Below are positions 26,390 through 34,383 of a DNA stretch of 50,494 bases, piece by piece. Source of the stretch: a virus. Below the pieces are notes generated by a model that saw only the letters and a program-made list of their open reading frames with translations, was not told the DNA's origin and did no database searches. The stretch's first letter is position 1; the number at the start of each line of letters is the position of its first letter. The stretch is taken from positions 1 to 50,494 of the IMG/VR virus record IMGVR_UViG_3300031718_000015; one strand, given 5' to 3'. A program made the translations under genes and the position numbers.

Positions 26390-26721
26390 GGCCGTTTATC
26401 CTTAGCAGTTGAACCACTCGATGAGCCGTAGTAATATTGATAGACCGAGCTCACATTAGTTCCTTGAGACCCCAAGATAGTACCTAGTAACGTGGCCACT
26501 ACGGATGAAATCTTGTCTGAGTGAAATATCAATAACCACACCACTAAGCCAATAAATACTCCATAAACGCTAACCGTCCCGAGTGCGAGCTTACCACGAA
26601 TGCTATCGTCCGCAGCCGCGGGCGGGGGTGGCAATTGTTGTGTTGCCGCCTCACCTGCTTTCGCGGTCTCGGTAGTAACCTTTTCTACTACGGTTGCGGC
26701 TTTCTGGTCAGTATCAGCCAT
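26386..26721 (-). CDS. Holin-like membrane protein
   Basis: This 111-residue protein has a polar N-terminus with a Pro/Ala linker, a transmembrane helix (TVSVYGVFIGLVVWLLIFH) and a second hydrophobic stretch (VVATLLGTILGSQG). The C-terminus (YQYYYGSSSGSTAKDKRP) resembles a phage holin-type pattern with FYFGSS-GS. It probably forms the lysis pore, or assists it. The ATG is the end of dyad copy 5. Confidence 0.55.
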   Translation of the reverse strand: MADTDQKAATVVEKVTTETAKAGEAATQQLPPPPAAADDSIRGKLALGTVSVYGVFIGLVVWLLIFHSDKISSVVATLLGTILGSQGTNVSSVYQYYYGSSSGSTAKDKRP

Positions 26722-26724
26722 TAG

Positions 26725-26743
26725 CTATTCCAAAGTGAAATAG
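26725..26743 (-). repeat. Intercistronic dyad copy 5
   Basis: In the coding direction the core is CTATTTCA-CTT-TGGAATAG, flanked by the upstream stop TAA and TAT on one side and by CTAATG (the next start) on the other. Orientation A. Confidence 0.9.
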
Positions 26744-26746
26744 ATA

Positions 26747-26917
26747 TTAGCGAAAGCGTAAGCCGCCGCCCATGACTAGATAAACCAAGACTACAACCAA
26801 CACAATCACCAACAACCCGCTGGGTCCATAGGTGCCATAGTTATATGGCCCATACCAACCACCCCAATAGCCGCCACCACCGAATAAAAGAATCAAAATG
26901 ATAATAAGTAACAACAT
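26747..26917 (-). CDS. 56-aa Gly/Tyr-rich double-helix membrane protein
   Basis: This 56-residue frame has two hydrophobic segments (MLLLIIILILLF and GLLVIVLVVVLVYLVM) joined by a Gly/Tyr/Trp-rich loop (GGGGYWGGWYGPYNYGTYG). Its ATG overlaps the TGA of the upstream holin-like gene, and it ends in dyad copy 5. Small Gly-rich membrane proteins of this layout are common beside phage holins. It may be a holin partner; the function is not known. Confidence 0.65.
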   Translation of the reverse strand: MLLLIIILILLFGGGGYWGGWYGPYNYGTYGPSGLLVIVLVVVLVYLVMGGGLRFR

Positions 26918-27216
26918 CACTTCTTCTCCTTTTCTTCTTGTCGCTGACGTTCCAAAGCAATACCTTCTCCCCGTCCTGCTTCACGAGTGCTAATAACTAA
27001 CTCGTCTTTCATGGCGTTCATTTCGTGTTTAACGGTACCTACATCTTTATGCACTCGTAAAGTAATTATGAGATTTATTACTGCCATGAGGCTCGGGATA
27101 GCCGTTAGTCCTGCTGTTATAAGCGTATCCCAATGAAAGACCTGTGTTGTAACAACAGGAACCGCGACGGTTGACGAAGCGATTAGAATTAGCTTGACTG
27201 CTAATGGATGTGTCAT
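26917..27216 (-). CDS. Holin-like two-helix membrane protein
   Basis: This 99-residue protein has two N-terminal hydrophobic segments (KLILIASSTVAVPVVTTQVF and LITAGLTAIPSLMAVINLIITL) and a charged cytoplasmic tail (REAGRGEGIALERQRQEEKEKK). This is a typical class II holin layout. It heads the membrane-protein cluster and is coupled to the next gene by ATGA. The exact holin activity is inferred. Confidence 0.6.
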   Translation of the reverse strand: MTHPLAVKLILIASSTVAVPVVTTQVFHWDTLITAGLTAIPSLMAVINLIITLRVHKDVGTVKHEMNAMKDELVISTREAGRGEGIALERQRQEEKEKK

Positions 27217-27250
27217 GGAAGTGTTGTCACCACGCCACTTGTTAAATAGT

Positions 27251-30154
27251 TCATAACGCTAAAGCACTCCCTGTGAATCCACCTGTGACCGTTGAACAAG
27301 TACCAGCACTCACCTCCCATGCAAGCCAGTGAGTTGCTGTCATTGCTGAACTATTGATCGTCATTGCGAGTGTGGTATTGGCCGCAGCGAGTTGTCCGGT
27401 CGCGAGCGTCGTCGGAGATGCACAAGTTGTCGGGATAGTCGTACCACAATCTTGTAGTTTTATCGTTGGGAAGGTTGTGCAAGTGAGAGTCGTACCCGCA
27501 AAATTGACCGTCGCATTTTGAATCGTACCTGAGTTAACGACCAATACAGGGTTATATAGCGAGGTCGTTGAAGGCAGGGCAGCTAACTGGCCGGTAGCTA
27601 AATAGAGCGCGCTCGGAAGTGCGATAGGATACTGCACGCCATTCTTGAAACTGTTCGTGCCGTTGTAGGTGCCGGTGCCTTCTGCGCCGCCTGTCGGAGC
27701 GCCGCTGACCACGCCGCCGAGAGGAAACGTAACGGCGTCAGTGGTCACGGCGACGTTTTCTGCCGCGACGCCGCCAACTTCATCAATGATCGAGAATGTC
27801 GCCTGCGCTGCTGCTGCTCCGACGGTTTCGCCAAACCCCCAATGAGTCGCGAGTGTGCCGGAACCGTTATCTGAACCCATCGCGAAAAGGGCGAGGCTCC
27901 CTGCGGGCGCGTTCAACTGCGATATTGCATTGCCGCCTTGCGAGTCCGCCTTCAATCGCGTTACACCTGAACCAAGCAAGGTCAGTGTGCCGGTCGTACC
28001 GGCACTCGCTCCCAACGTCGGTGTTGTGCTGTAGGCTGGCACCGTGCTTGTCCCTGCACTGGTCAGGACCGAGCCCGCCGCCACCGCCGCGAGAGAGCCA
28101 ATAGTATTTGCGCTAGTCGCTTCGAGTAGGTCGCCGGTTGTAGCAGCATTCGGCAGTACGAGCGTCGACCAGAGCGGTGCGGTCGTCACGCCGCCAGAAC
28201 GGAGATAGCTACCCGCCGCAACGTCAGCTAGCCGCGAAAGGGCCGTCGAGCTTGAGGCATACAACAGATCGCCGATTGCTGGTGTCAATGCTGCGCCCGT
28301 ACCACCGAGCGCCGTTGCAACCGGTGTCGTCATTCCACCGTTGCAGGTCCACGCGCCGTTCAGCCGCCACGCCTCAGTGCCGTTACCGCTGCCGGTACAG
28401 GTTGAAGTGCCATAAGTGCCATCGGAGACTAGAACGTGTGAGCCATTCGCGATGGTTGGCAGCGTCGCAACTGTGAACGAAGGGCCATCGAATAGAAGAA
28501 TGTTCGCGTTGAGTGTACTATAGTTCGTCGTGTTGCCAACAAAGGTATTAGGACTAATAGCCCCACTAGCACTAGCATTCGCTGTGATAGCGGTTGTGTT
28601 GTTAACAAAGATATTATTAGATAGTGTTACACTAGTTGTGGCACCACCCCAAGAGAAGCCAGTTGTTGCACTTGCAATATAACTATTGCCCGTAATACTA
28701 ACTTGCGCGATAGTACCTGTGCCAGTTGTTGTCGTCGCTATTCCAGCCGTGCCGCAATCTAGTTCGTTGCCAGTAATATTAATCGCACTCAGCGCCGCAC
28801 CGTTCGCGGTCGCTTCGATCTCAAGGCACGTGGTTGCACCTCCAACATTCTCAATACTATTGCCAGTAAAGAAGAAATCTGAAGTCACACCATTAACGGT
28901 CGCATCGTTTACTAGTGCGCCATAAGTAACCGTGCCGCCAAGAAGAATCTTGTTGCCGTAGAACTTTAGGCCGCCACCAGATAGCCACTCGACGGCTGCG
29001 GTGCCGGTTGAACTAACCCACGAATTACCGAACACCGCACCGTCACCTGCGTCGATATTGGGGTTGTTGATTAATAGGCCAATGTTTACCATGTTGAGAA
29101 ATGAGTTGCTTGAGACTTTCCAAACACTGGTAGCTAATTCACCTAGTTGGTTCCAACCAGAACTGAAGGTCACATCATGCACAACGCTCTGATAGGACTG
29201 ATTTCCACCAGAGGCAGTGATCTGTAAAAGTGTACCAGCCACCGCCGATGCACTACCAGTCAGCGAAAGGTCATGAACGTTTACCGTCCCAAAATTCGCG
29301 GTTGTCAGCGCGAAGATTCCGACAGTCGTACTCGTCGAAGTGATAGTAGTCGAACCTTGTCCCTGTCCTTTTATCGTCAAATTGACGATGCCAGTGGCAC
29401 TGGACAAACTATTCTGAACACAAGTACCAGCAGGGTAAATGAGGGTAGAGTTAGCAACTGCTGCTGCCGCAGTAAGCGCCGCTTGGGCGGCAGCAGAATC
29501 GTCGGTAACGCCGTCGCACTTAGCGCCATAGGCAAGTACGTAGAATACTGACCCATAGGCGTTGTTGAAAAGTGGTGTCGCTGTCGCTGTGGGTGTAGCG
29601 GTAGCAGTGGCGGTAGCTGTACTAGTGGCTGTCGCGGTAGCAGTGCTAGTGGCTGTAGCTGTAGAAGTGGGTGTTGCAGTATTAAAAGCTTGACAGGCTA
29701 CACCACCATTTACTCCATTACCATATTCATAATCACCTGGTGTTGGACAGAACTGCGATGTGGGGCTAGCTGTTGGTGTGGCCGTTGCAGTGGCTGTTGG
29801 AGTAGCTGTGCTAGTGACTGTGGGTGTGAGTGTTATTGTAGGAACGCCAACGCAACCACCGAGCTGCCCGCTATTATTACATAGTGCCTGACCTGAAATC
29901 GGGGCCTGTGCGCTAGTAGGAAGTAAGGCATTACCAAAGATTAGACCATTAGAGAAACCGTTTTGAGGCACGAGCATCCAACCAGATGGTGTACAGTAAA
30001 ACACCTGATGTCGTGTGGCATCGATACACATCTGGTAGATAGTACAGGAATCGTAGGGTACGTTAGAACAAGGGTTACCAAAGGCAATCTGCTGAGCACT
30101 CACAGAGCCATGCAGGAGAGCACACAAAACGAAAGCTAGAACCAGACGTCTCAT
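27251..30154 (-). CDS. Pectate-lyase-fold tailspike with signal peptide and TA linkers
   Basis: This 967-residue protein begins with a Sec signal peptide (LVLAFVLCALLHGSVSAQQ). A Cys-rich region contains CSNVPYDSC, followed by two Thr-Ala/Pro linkers at about residues 106-134 and 158-193. At about 203 it enters the pectate-lyase-3/tailspike signature FYVLAYGAKCDGVTDDSAAAQAAL. Beta-helix turns follow, and the C-terminal third is a Gly/Thr/Ala-rich fibre region. It probably recognises or cleaves a host surface glycan. The signal peptide is unexpected in a late virion protein. It is related in architecture to 3553-6768. Confidence 0.7.
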   Translation of the reverse strand: MRRLVLAFVLCALLHGSVSAQQIAFGNPCSNVPYDSCTIYQMCIDATRHQVFYCTPSGWMLVPQNGFSNGLIFGNALLPTSAQAPISGQALCNNSGQLGGCVGVPTITLTPTVTSTATPTATATATPTASPTSQFCPTPGDYEYGNGVNGGVACQAFNTATPTSTATATSTATATATSTATATATATPTATATPLFNNAYGSVFYVLAYGAKCDGVTDDSAAAQAALTAAAAVANSTLIYPAGTCVQNSLSSATGIVNLTIKGQGQGSTTITSTSTTVGIFALTTANFGTVNVHDLSLTGSASAVAGTLLQITASGGNQSYQSVVHDVTFSSGWNQLGELATSVWKVSSNSFLNMVNIGLLINNPNIDAGDGAVFGNSWVSSTGTAAVEWLSGGGLKFYGNKILLGGTVTYGALVNDATVNGVTSDFFFTGNSIENVGGATTCLEIEATANGAALSAINITGNELDCGTAGIATTTTGTGTIAQVSITGNSYIASATTGFSWGGATTSVTLSNNIFVNNTTAITANASASGAISPNTFVGNTTNYSTLNANILLFDGPSFTVATLPTIANGSHVLVSDGTYGTSTCTGSGNGTEAWRLNGAWTCNGGMTTPVATALGGTGAALTPAIGDLLYASSSTALSRLADVAAGSYLRSGGVTTAPLWSTLVLPNAATTGDLLEATSANTIGSLAAVAAGSVLTSAGTSTVPAYSTTPTLGASAGTTGTLTLLGSGVTRLKADSQGGNAISQLNAPAGSLALFAMGSDNGSGTLATHWGFGETVGAAAAQATFSIIDEVGGVAAENVAVTTDAVTFPLGGVVSGAPTGGAEGTGTYNGTNSFKNGVQYPIALPSALYLATGQLAALPSTTSLYNPVLVVNSGTIQNATVNFAGTTLTCTTFPTIKLQDCGTTIPTTCASPTTLATGQLAAANTTLAMTINSSAMTATHWLAWEVSAGTCSTVTGGFTGSALAL
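29575..29830 (-). repeat. Degenerate (Thr-Ala)n-coding tracts
   Basis: There are two blocks, around 29575-29680 and 29770-29830, of degenerate GTNGCN hexamers on the plus strand. They encode TA/TP/TS linkers like that in the gene at 3553-6768. Confidence 0.8.
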
Positions 30155-30582
30155 GGAATAGTTTCGGTGCTCATGAAGTTAGACGCTGCGTCACAACTCA
30201 TATCCCATTCAGCACAGATTGTTGGGTCACTTGGGTTGATATATTTATCGACCTTATAGGTGTAACTGGTATTGCCTGGGATATAAATACCAATCTTGGT
30301 TGTAGCATTCGGGGCAGGAGAAGCACTAGCACACGGACTAGCCGCCGAAGCGGGAGCGACATAACAATTAGCAGTGCCAATGCAATGAAAGGTTATAGAT
30401 TTGGTTCGACAGGTTGTAGAGGTCTGACAGGCTAAGAGCTTAGCTGCAGTTGACGCCGTGGGGCAGGCCACTGCGGTAGGACTGGCTGCACTACCTGGAG
30501 CCACTCCATTCATCTGGAAGCCAACAATGAAAGGGGTCCAGGCAAGACCAACTATTACCAAAGCCCAAAATTTCTTGTTCAT
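30151..30582 (-). CDS. Secreted Cys-rich small protein
   Basis: This 143-residue protein has an N-terminal hydrophobic segment (FWALVIVGLAWTPFIVGF) and a Ser/Ala/Pro/Thr-rich region with several Cys (ACPT, ACQTSTTCRT, HCIGTANCYV). A small beta-rich domain (IGIYIPGNTSYTYKVDKYI) follows. It overlaps TerL and the tailspike gene by four bases each. The exported, Cys-rich features match the adjacent tailspike's N-terminal region, so they may act together. The function is unknown. Confidence 0.5.
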   Translation of the reverse strand: MNKKFWALVIVGLAWTPFIVGFQMNGVAPGSAASPTAVACPTASTAAKLLACQTSTTCRTKSITFHCIGTANCYVAPASAASPCASASPAPNATTKIGIYIPGNTSYTYKVDKYINPSDPTICAEWDMSCDAASNFMSTETIP

Positions 30583-32105
30583 ACCCCTGCCCGAATACCA
30601 AAGCGGTTGTAGGTCTGTTTGAGATCAACGGTCTGAACTATCTTGGGACCATACTTGAGCTGGTCGAAGTCGAGTTCGGCGAGACAGAGATAGCGAATTA
30701 TATCGGGGAAGTCTTTGTTGATTTCAGCTGGGACTTCTTTCTTGTCCTTACCTTGGTTACCTTTATTACGTGCCCAATCAGCCCAGGCATAGCGGCCCAT
30801 TTGGTGAACCGGCCCGCCTTTGCCACGACACTTTTCGGTGAAGCGAAGGCGTGGTTTGGGCTTTGCGAGTAGATAGCTATGCACCATCGTGTGACCAATC
30901 TTGATATTGTCATCAGTGAAGGCCACAGGATAGCCATAGTTATTGTAAGCTTCTTCCCAAGACATCTCGTCGATTTGCTTTGCCTTGCCACGGTTGGGGT
31001 CCATGACACACAACACGGCTGGCATGGTGTGTCGTGAGTCAATGGCCATTAGCTCGGCCTGAATCTGTTCTAGTGAACCCTTGATCAAAGCCCAGTCAAA
31101 TATGATGATATCATTTTGTGGCGTTATCGTGGCCCACAGATGATAAACGGCCTTGCGCTCATGCGGGTCAACCCCCATTACAACCGGCCAGTCATATTGG
31201 AATTCCTGGTCGGGAATGATGAAGGGTGGCGCCTCGATAAATTCTTTATAAACACGTCCGACAAGAGAGACAGGGTTTCCAGTAACTCGCACTTCCCGTT
31301 CTTCTTCTGTAAGCGAATCAATAAAGTCCCGCTTTGCTTGTTCACTAATCCAAGGATTGTCGTCAATGGAGGACTTGAAGATTCGAACAAAGGATTTCTC
31401 CTCACCCTCGTCGAAGAGCCAGGTTTCCTTGAGGAGTGTGGCCGTGATGACGAATAAACCATTGAGGGTTACCAGGCCGCGAAGCACGGCGGTGTAAATA
31501 GTGCGGGGCGGGGGTTCGTCACACCATACAATGTCCCAGTCTTTACCTTCAGCCTTGTCGGCACCCTGATCATAAGTGCGGAAGAATAAGATTGAGCCGT
31601 TGGTATGCTCAATATGAACCACAGCCCCCGTGGGATTACGAACGACGTTCTTGATGAATTTCTTTGGACACCACGAGAGATAAGCGGGGAGGGTAACCTC
31701 TTTGTGAGAGTCAAAGTCCTCGGCGAAGACGCAGCCATAACAAGGGATTTTGAACTTCTTGGTGGGCCGGAAATCATGTCCCCACAAGATAGTGCCGGTC
31801 ATAAACTCGGCCATCTTGATAGCACCGGCAGTGGTCTTACCAGTCTTATTACCAGCAATAAATAGAAGCACCCTAACACTCGCATCATCGAGTGTCATGA
31901 AATCCCACTGCCCACCAGGATTGGGCATGTAGAATCTCACCGGATCAGCCTTGATGAGCTTGGCGTAGTCTTTGGTTTTCTTATCGAGTTCCCAGAGCTG
32001 GTGTGGAGTATAGGACTCGATTTCCTGTTTCGATGGCAAGAGGCGCGAGAGAGTACGCTCGATATATGTAGGCGGGATTTTGTCTACATAGAGTGGCTTG
32101 GCCAC
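30579..32105 (-). CDS. terL: Large terminase subunit
   Basis: This 508-residue protein has the terminase ATPase and nuclease layout: Walker A GNKTGKT at residues 85-91, Walker B DIVWCDEPP at about 191-199, and a coupling motif near TATLL (221). The C-terminal RNase H-like nuclease has a first Asp in MGVDPHERKA (D313), another acidic strand (IIIFDWAL) and CVMDPNRGK. It packages DNA through the portal. The start is GTG 32105, 14 bases after the 89-residue gene. The family is of the headful or podovirus type; I cannot assign the packaging mechanism from sequence alone. Confidence 0.9.
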   Translation of the reverse strand: MAKPLYVDKIPPTYIERTLSRLLPSKQEIESYTPHQLWELDKKTKDYAKLIKADPVRFYMPNPGGQWDFMTLDDASVRVLLFIAGNKTGKTTAGAIKMAEFMTGTILWGHDFRPTKKFKIPCYGCVFAEDFDSHKEVTLPAYLSWCPKKFIKNVVRNPTGAVVHIEHTNGSILFFRTYDQGADKAEGKDWDIVWCDEPPPRTIYTAVLRGLVTLNGLFVITATLLKETWLFDEGEEKSFVRIFKSSIDDNPWISEQAKRDFIDSLTEEEREVRVTGNPVSLVGRVYKEFIEAPPFIIPDQEFQYDWPVVMGVDPHERKAVYHLWATITPQNDIIIFDWALIKGSLEQIQAELMAIDSRHTMPAVLCVMDPNRGKAKQIDEMSWEEAYNNYGYPVAFTDDNIKIGHTMVHSYLLAKPKPRLRFTEKCRGKGGPVHQMGRYAWADWARNKGNQGKDKKEVPAEINKDFPDIIRYLCLAELDFDQLKYGPKIVQTVDLKQTYNRFGIRAGV

Positions 32106-32119
32106 AGCTCGAAGACTCG

Positions 32120-32389
32120 CTACGCGTGCTCGTGCTGCTCAGCACCTAAGTCGCGTGATTGAGCAGCCGGACCCGCGTGCTTCGCGTGTGCAGCGTCGTC
32201 GGCAGCCTTGTGAGCGGCACGGGATTTCTTACTGATAGGTCGGGCCGGTGGGACTGCCAACTCCTCATGATAAGCGGCGCGGAAGTGACGATGAATACGT
32301 CCGAGCTTCTTCGACTGATGAGCGTTGAGTGCGAGTAGCTCGTCCATTGCGGCGAGCATGAGACTGGTTTTGGGGTCTTTTTCTGCCAC
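32120..32389 (-). CDS. Small basic/His-rich protein between TerS and TerL
   Basis: This 89-residue protein is helical and rich in Ala, His and Lys (MLAAMDELLALNAHQSKKLGRIHRHF, RPISKKSRAAHKAADDAAHAKHAG). It starts at GTG just after the TerS stop. It could be a packaging accessory or DNA-binding protein, given its place between the terminase genes; no family is recognised. Confidence 0.55.
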   Translation of the reverse strand: MAEKDPKTSLMLAAMDELLALNAHQSKKLGRIHRHFRAAYHEELAVPPARPISKKSRAAHKAADDAAHAKHAGPAAQSRDLGAEQHEHA

Positions 32390-32390
32390 G

Positions 32391-32882
32391 TTAGTTCACC
32401 AATTTTCCGTCGGGGCCAACACCCTGAGAGGGGGTGGCGTCTTTCAGTTTGAGGAGCGCGGCTCTTAGCTGCTCAGGTGTTTGATTCTTGTAGGTCTCGA
32501 GAATCGGGTCTGGGCGCTCGATACTAACACGGTGGACTGGAGTGTGACCAGCAATAGCCAGGAGTTCGGTAGTATTGCGGGTTCGAATCTTCTCATCGTT
32601 TGAGTAAAGAGCGAGCTTGACCTTTTCATTGAACATCTCGACGCTCACAGCTTGAGCTAACGTGATAACCTCAAGCATCGAGTCGAAGGTGTGATCTTCG
32701 AGCTGCTTGAGTATCTCCTGGCCGTGATCGCTGTGAATGACCTTCGCGACGACATCAGCGCCACAGGCAAGTTGTTTGGCGATCTCGGCCTGCTCTAAGC
32801 CTTCCCAGTAGAGACGCACGATTTGGGTGTAGAAGGGCTTCCACCGCTTGGGGTTCCAGACCTTGGGATCGCCAAACAACAC
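32391..32882 (-). CDS. terS: Small terminase subunit candidate
   Basis: This 163-residue protein has a helix-turn-helix-like N-terminal part (IVRLYWEGLEQAEIAKQLACGADVVAKVIHS), a central helical oligomerisation segment (FDSMLEVITLAQAVSVEMFNEKV, TRNTTELLAIAGHTPVHRV) and a flexible C-terminus. This is the usual layout of phage small terminases, which form rings that recognise the genome. GTG 32882 follows AAGGAG. It lies two genes before TerL. Confidence 0.7.
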   Translation of the reverse strand: MLFGDPKVWNPKRWKPFYTQIVRLYWEGLEQAEIAKQLACGADVVAKVIHSDHGQEILKQLEDHTFDSMLEVITLAQAVSVEMFNEKVKLALYSNDEKIRTRNTTELLAIAGHTPVHRVSIERPDPILETYKNQTPEQLRAALLKLKDATPSQGVGPDGKLVN

Positions 32883-32894
32883 TTGTGTAACTCC

Positions 32895-33110
32895 TTACGG
32901 GGCGCCTGGGACCACAGCCTTGATCTGTGCAATGCCGGCGTTGACTGCCGTCACAGAGGCCTGAATCTGCGCCACCGCCGCTTCGACATCTGCATCAGAA
33001 GTCCCAGGGTTCGAGATAACTGCGAGAGCCGCTGTGATGTCAGCTGTTTCAGCTGTCACTGCGGTAGCCAGTGCCGCAATCGCGGCCTTGAGATCGTCAA
33101 TAGCTGCCAT
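32895..33110 (-). CDS. 71-aa Ala-rich helical protein, first late gene
   Basis: This is an Ala/Ile/Asp-rich coiled-coil-type protein (MAAIDDLKAAIAALATAVTAETADI, AAVAQIQASVTAVNAGIAQI). ATG 33110 follows GGAG at 33117-33120. The frame is open upstream to an ATG at 33197, exactly the predicted +1 of the late promoter, giving a 100-residue form (MGQVGPKAGFFWDDDRQLLK...). Both starts may be used. The function is unknown; small proteins of this pattern occur in many tailed phages near terminase genes. Confidence 0.6.
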   Translation of the reverse strand: MAAIDDLKAAIAALATAVTAETADITAALAVISNPGTSDADVEAAVAQIQASVTAVNAGIAQIKAVVPGAP

Positions 33111-33204
33111 GATTTTCTCCGTCTTGGTTAGTATCTGTTTAAGTAACTGCCTATCATCATCCCAGAAAAATCCAGCTTTCGGTCCGACCTGTCCCATGAG
33201 AAGC

Positions 33205-33233
33205 ATTGTAGCAAGCCCACAGGGCGATGTCAA
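33205..33233 (-). promoter_or_regulatory. Late promoter (sigma70-like, minus strand)
   Basis: On the minus strand this reads TTGACA-17 bp-TACAAT with TGC before the -10. Seven bases after the -10 is an in-frame ATG (33197). It is the only strong promoter I find for the minus-strand unit. GCTAATGG-type half-sites lie just upstream. Confidence 0.8.
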
Positions 33234-33287
33234 CTGCCGCTAATGGCAAAAATTGCTCAGGCGGGCAGGCGCTCCACAATCTGATAG

Positions 33288-33306
33288 CTATTCCAAATTG
33301 CAATAG
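33288..33306. repeat. Intercistronic dyad copy 6
   Basis: The core is CTATTCCA-AAT-TGCAATAG, flanked on both sides by AGCTA-type ends. This is the only copy not placed between two adjacent genes; it sits between the divergent promoters. Confidence 0.85.
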
Positions 33307-33359
33307 CTAAGCATTCTCCAGTTACTACAACCAGTCACATGATTTTTAGGGCGGAGAGA

Positions 33360-33410
33360 CAGTGTGGGTTCCCTGCAAGGGTGGTGCCAAGGGACTGGGA
33401 CCCCCCACTG
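33360..33410. other. Hairpin in the divergent control region
   Basis: CAGTGTGGGTTCCC pairs with GGGACCCCCCACTG (5+3+4 pairs with two single mismatches) around a loop of about 24 bases. There is no T-run, so it is not a standard terminator. It could be an RNA structure or a protein site. Confidence 0.4.
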
Positions 33411-33497
33411 ACATTAGCTACGCTAATAGGTGAGCCATTAGCTACCCTTATATCAGTTCAACTAATAGTCGCGGTCAGCTGAGCTAATAGACTTGAG

Positions 33498-33515
33498 ATT
33501 AGATTTATTCATGCT
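33498..33515 (+). repeat. 18-bp promoter-upstream box, copy 1
   Basis: ATTAGATTTATTCATGCT ends eight bases before the -35 of the promoter at 33524. Related boxes precede the promoters at 36606 and 42736. Confidence 0.7.
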
Positions 33516-33523
33516 GGCCGCTA

Positions 33524-33552
33524 TTGACAGCCGCTGCGACTGGCGCTATGCT
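33524..33552 (+). promoter_or_regulatory. Early promoter 1 (sigma70-like)
   Basis: TTGACA-17 bp-TATGCT. Six bases later is an ATG (33559), the predicted start of transcription. It heads the plus-strand unit. Confidence 0.75.
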
Positions 33553-33558
33553 CTTGTC

Positions 33559-33624
33559 ATGGCGGAGAGAAATCCAAGCCATAGCTCGAAGCGGGGTCTA
33601 AGCGGTTCCGGCCAGCGCCCTTAG
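33559..33624 (+). CDS. 21-aa possible leaderless leader peptide
   Basis: The frame begins with ATG at the predicted +1 of early promoter 1 and encodes 21 residues (MAERNPSHSSKRGLSGSGQR plus Pro), basic and Ser/Gly-rich. It ends with TAG followed by a second TAG. It may be a leaderless leader peptide or just chance. The next ~160 bases contain a bulged stem (GCGACGGGG with CCCCTCGC, about 33647-33692) and no gene. Confidence 0.3.
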   Translation: MAERNPSHSSKRGLSGSGQRP

Positions 33625-33787
33625 TAGAGTTGTCCAACATATCCTTGCGACGGGGAAGTATAGCACCGTAGGGTTAAAAGTAGCCCCTCGCATCGTGGGT
33701 GAATGGTAGAACCAGAATCCTGAGACAATAGTCGAGTTAGTGAGTTCCAACGTTTTTGCCTAGCCAAGCAATCTGGAGTTTATAAAC
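33625..33787 (+). other. Untranslated, possibly structured leader
   Basis: I see no gene here. A bulged 8-bp stem joins 33647-33655 to about 33685-33692, and a short GGTAGAACC/GGTTC-like stretch follows. It is transcribed from early promoter 1 if that promoter is active and may be a small RNA or a long leader. Confidence 0.35.
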
Positions 33788-33925
33788 ATGAAAGGTTGGC
33801 GTAACTTCTGGATTGATGTGAGCTATTGCATACTTGAGAAAAGGTTCGGGACGCGGCTAGATTGGTATGGAAAAGCTTGTGTGATAGCTGCTGTTTGCTA
33901 TCCTACCTTTTATCAGGAGCATTAG
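33788..33925 (+). CDS. 45-aa small protein
   Basis: This 45-residue frame begins ATG after GGAG (nine bases upstream). It is aromatic and Cys-containing (MKGWRNFWIDVSYCILEKRF, YGKACVIAAVCYPTFYQEH). It may be membrane-associated through its C-terminal half. Its stop codon TAG is part of the second 18-bp box. No family is recognised. Confidence 0.5.
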   Translation: MKGWRNFWIDVSYCILEKRFGTRLDWYGKACVIAAVCYPTFYQEH

Positions 33926-33938
33926 ATTATTTCATGCT
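33921..33938 (+). repeat. 18-bp promoter-upstream box, copy 2
   Basis: ATTAGATTATTTCATGCT contains the stop codon of the preceding gene. No good promoter follows at the expected distance (CGGGCA then no TATAAT-like hexamer at 17 bp), so here the box may act without a sigma70 site, or the promoter is degenerate. Confidence 0.6.
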
Positions 33939-33992
33939 CGACAGCGGGCAGGATAGCTTGCAATAGGGCGTAGAATTTGAGAGGATAAGCGC

Positions 33993-34139
33993 ATGGCAAA
34001 GAAAATCAGGAGTGAGATTGAAACGCTCGAAAGGCGCATAGAAAAAGAGAAACGGCGCGTGAGAGCCAAGAAAGGCAGTTTCACAGTATTGAATCGGCTT
34101 GAGTCAATACTAAAAGGCAAGCAATCGGGCTTGCCTTAA
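33993..34139 (+). CDS. 48-aa Lys/Arg-rich helical protein
   Basis: This 48-residue protein is strongly basic and helical (SEIETLERRIEKEKRRVRAK), probably binding nucleic acid or another protein. It is preceded by GAGAGGATAAGCGCATGGCA, almost the same leader as the next gene (GAGAGGATTTGAGCATGGCA), suggesting a duplicated ribosome-binding region. The function is unknown. Confidence 0.6.
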   Translation: MAKKIRSEIETLERRIEKEKRRVRAKKGSFTVLNRLESILKGKQSGLP

Positions 34140-34165
34140 TGGTAGGGATATGAGAGGATTTGAGC

Positions 34166-34339
34166 ATGGCAGAAAAGATTAGCAAGTTGGTGGCAATCAA
34201 GAAATTCATCGAAGGTGACTTCGGTGGGTTTGTGGGACGCAAGGTCGAGGCAAAAGAGCTCACGCAGCTCACGCCCGAAGACCGCGTCGAATTGGCGACC
34301 GAGGCCTGTGCGATCATGGGCTGTGAGTTGTTCAACTAA
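34166..34339 (+). CDS. 57-aa small protein
   Basis: This 57-residue protein has a Lys/Ile-rich N-terminus and an acidic helical C-terminus (LTPEDRVELATEACAIMGCELF). It carries the duplicated GAGAGGAT leader. It precedes the tagged 179-residue protein. No family is recognised. Confidence 0.6.
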   Translation: MAEKISKLVAIKKFIEGDFGGFVGRKVEAKELTQLTPEDRVELATEACAIMGCELFN

Positions 34340-34383
34340 ACATCCGATTAACAGCCGTGATAGACGGCAGGAGCTAGATCACG

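Larger units (their letters stand above)
33111..33523. other. Divergent control region without a clear gene
   Basis: This stretch separates the two transcription units. It holds the late promoter, dyad copy 6, repeated GCTAAT-(A/G)-G half-sites (including the perfect pair ATTAGC-TAC-GCTAAT at 33413-33427), a hairpin at 33360-33410 and an 18-bp box before the first early promoter. I see no convincing gene apart from the possible long form of the first late gene. Confidence 0.6.

Noticed and set aside
33690-33760. tRNA-like gene after early promoter 1
   Set aside because: A GGTAGAACC stretch looks like a D-arm, but no T-arm with TTCGA and no 7-bp acceptor stem could be paired.
33921-33990. A fifth plus-strand early promoter after box copy 2
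   Set aside because: No -35/-10 pair with 16-18 bp spacing is visible downstream of the box; the best pairs match poorly.
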